Assembly: GCA_940746715.1 (NCBI GenBank)
Contig: CALNWN010000013.1
Coordinates: forward strand, 1 to 64,000
Direction of reading: 5' to 3'
Length of the DNA stretch: 64,000 bases
Origin: an uncultured Paraburkholderia sp.
Lineage (GTDB): Bacteria > Pseudomonadota > Gammaproteobacteria > Burkholderiales > Burkholderiaceae
Position numbers and translations under genes: made by a program. The notes under the pieces are model-generated. The model made no database searches. It was given only the letters and a program-made list of their open reading frames with translations, and was not told the DNA's origin. Shown piece by piece: positions 63,872 to 64,000 of this stretch (its first letter is position 1; every line of letters starts with the position of its first letter).

Positions 63872-64000
63872 ATGCAAGCAGTCCCGGCTGAAGCCCGGGC
63901 CGATCAGGAACACACAGGCATGGACAAACTGGTCATTGAAGGTGGCTACCCGCTGTCGGGTGAGGTCGTTGTCTCGGGCGCGAAGAACGCGGCGTTGCCG
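63872..64000 (+). CDS. murA: UDP-N-acetylglucosamine enolpyruvyl transferase MurA, 5' end
   Basis: MurA starts peptidoglycan precursor synthesis. The visible part reads MDKLVIEGGYPLSGEVVVSG then AKNAALP, the family N-terminus with the conserved KN pair. Three starts are in frame: GTG 63821, ATG 63872 and ATG 63920; relatives often have an extension of 15-30 residues before DKL, so 63872 is a compromise. The gene continues beyond the window. Confidence 0.9.
   Translation, partial: MQAVPAEARADQEHTGMDKLVIEGGYPLSGEVVVSGAKNAALP

Overview
The window is chromosomal DNA of a Burkholderia-group betaproteobacterium (Burkholderia/Paraburkholderia/Caballeronia). The evidence is the gene order (tuf-S10-spc-alpha ribosomal cluster, then cutA-dsbD, hemB, engB, cytochrome c4, resB-ccsB), the GC-rich codon use, and typical family versions such as SecY with a TTG start and lysA-lptM-cyaY next to pil-aroK-aroB. 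No tRNA, rRNA, CRISPR array, prophage or recognisable IS element was seen.

Layout. 1-14954: the 3' end of tuf, then about thirty ribosomal and associated genes (rpsJ to rplQ, including secY, infA, rpmJ and rpoA), all intact and on the + strand. 15154-23829: cutA-dsbD, hemB (-) with an antisense structured RNA opposite its 5' side, engB (-), a cytochrome c4 and the System II cytochrome c maturation pair resB-ccsB, all intact. 24014-31000: broken msrPQ, intact lysA/lptM/cyaY, then a wrecked type IV pilus operon (pilN, pilO/P, pilQ). 31085-36432: intact aroK, aroB, dgt, a DUF883 gene and a transposase-like gene, plus a broken ompW. 36725-44449: glutamate synthase gltB and gltD with many lesions, then a deletion that joins an MFS transporter to the tail of dadA. 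44787-53078: a phosphatase-like lipoprotein lacking its catalytic cysteine, a broken histidine kinase with an intact response regulator, a small secreted protein, a broken flgH, a second regulator split by an amber codon, two gene remnants and an intact SbmA/BacA-like ABC exporter/importer. 53506-57266: TPP riboswitch, thiO, thiS, thiG, broken thiE. 57360-61626: mlaFED, broken mlaA, mlaC, mlaB. 61886-64000: a broken ABC-2 transporter pair, a bolA-family gene and the start of murA.

The strongest signal is how damage is distributed. The first 23.8 kb, with about 40 mostly essential genes, has no frameshift or premature stop. The remaining 40 kb has about 18 broken genes, many hit several times by small indels, short deletions and amber codons, interleaved with untouched housekeeping genes (lysA, aroK, aroB, dgt, thiOSG, mlaFEDCB, bolA, murA). 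Broken functions are those a host-restricted cell can lose: type IV pilus, flagellar L-ring, OmpW, MsrPQ, GOGAT, D-amino acid catabolism, two-component systems and transporters. I read this as reductive genome evolution like that known for leaf-nodule Burkholderia symbionts. Sequencing error is the main alternative, and the partition by gene essentiality argues against it.

Regulatory points of interest are three sigma-70-like promoters in the ribosomal cluster that sit inside palindromes, the probable anti-hemB RNA, a symmetric divergent -10 between engB and cytochrome c4, a structured leader before rpsD, and the TPP riboswitch. Functional claims rest on my reading of motifs and known family features; no database search was run.
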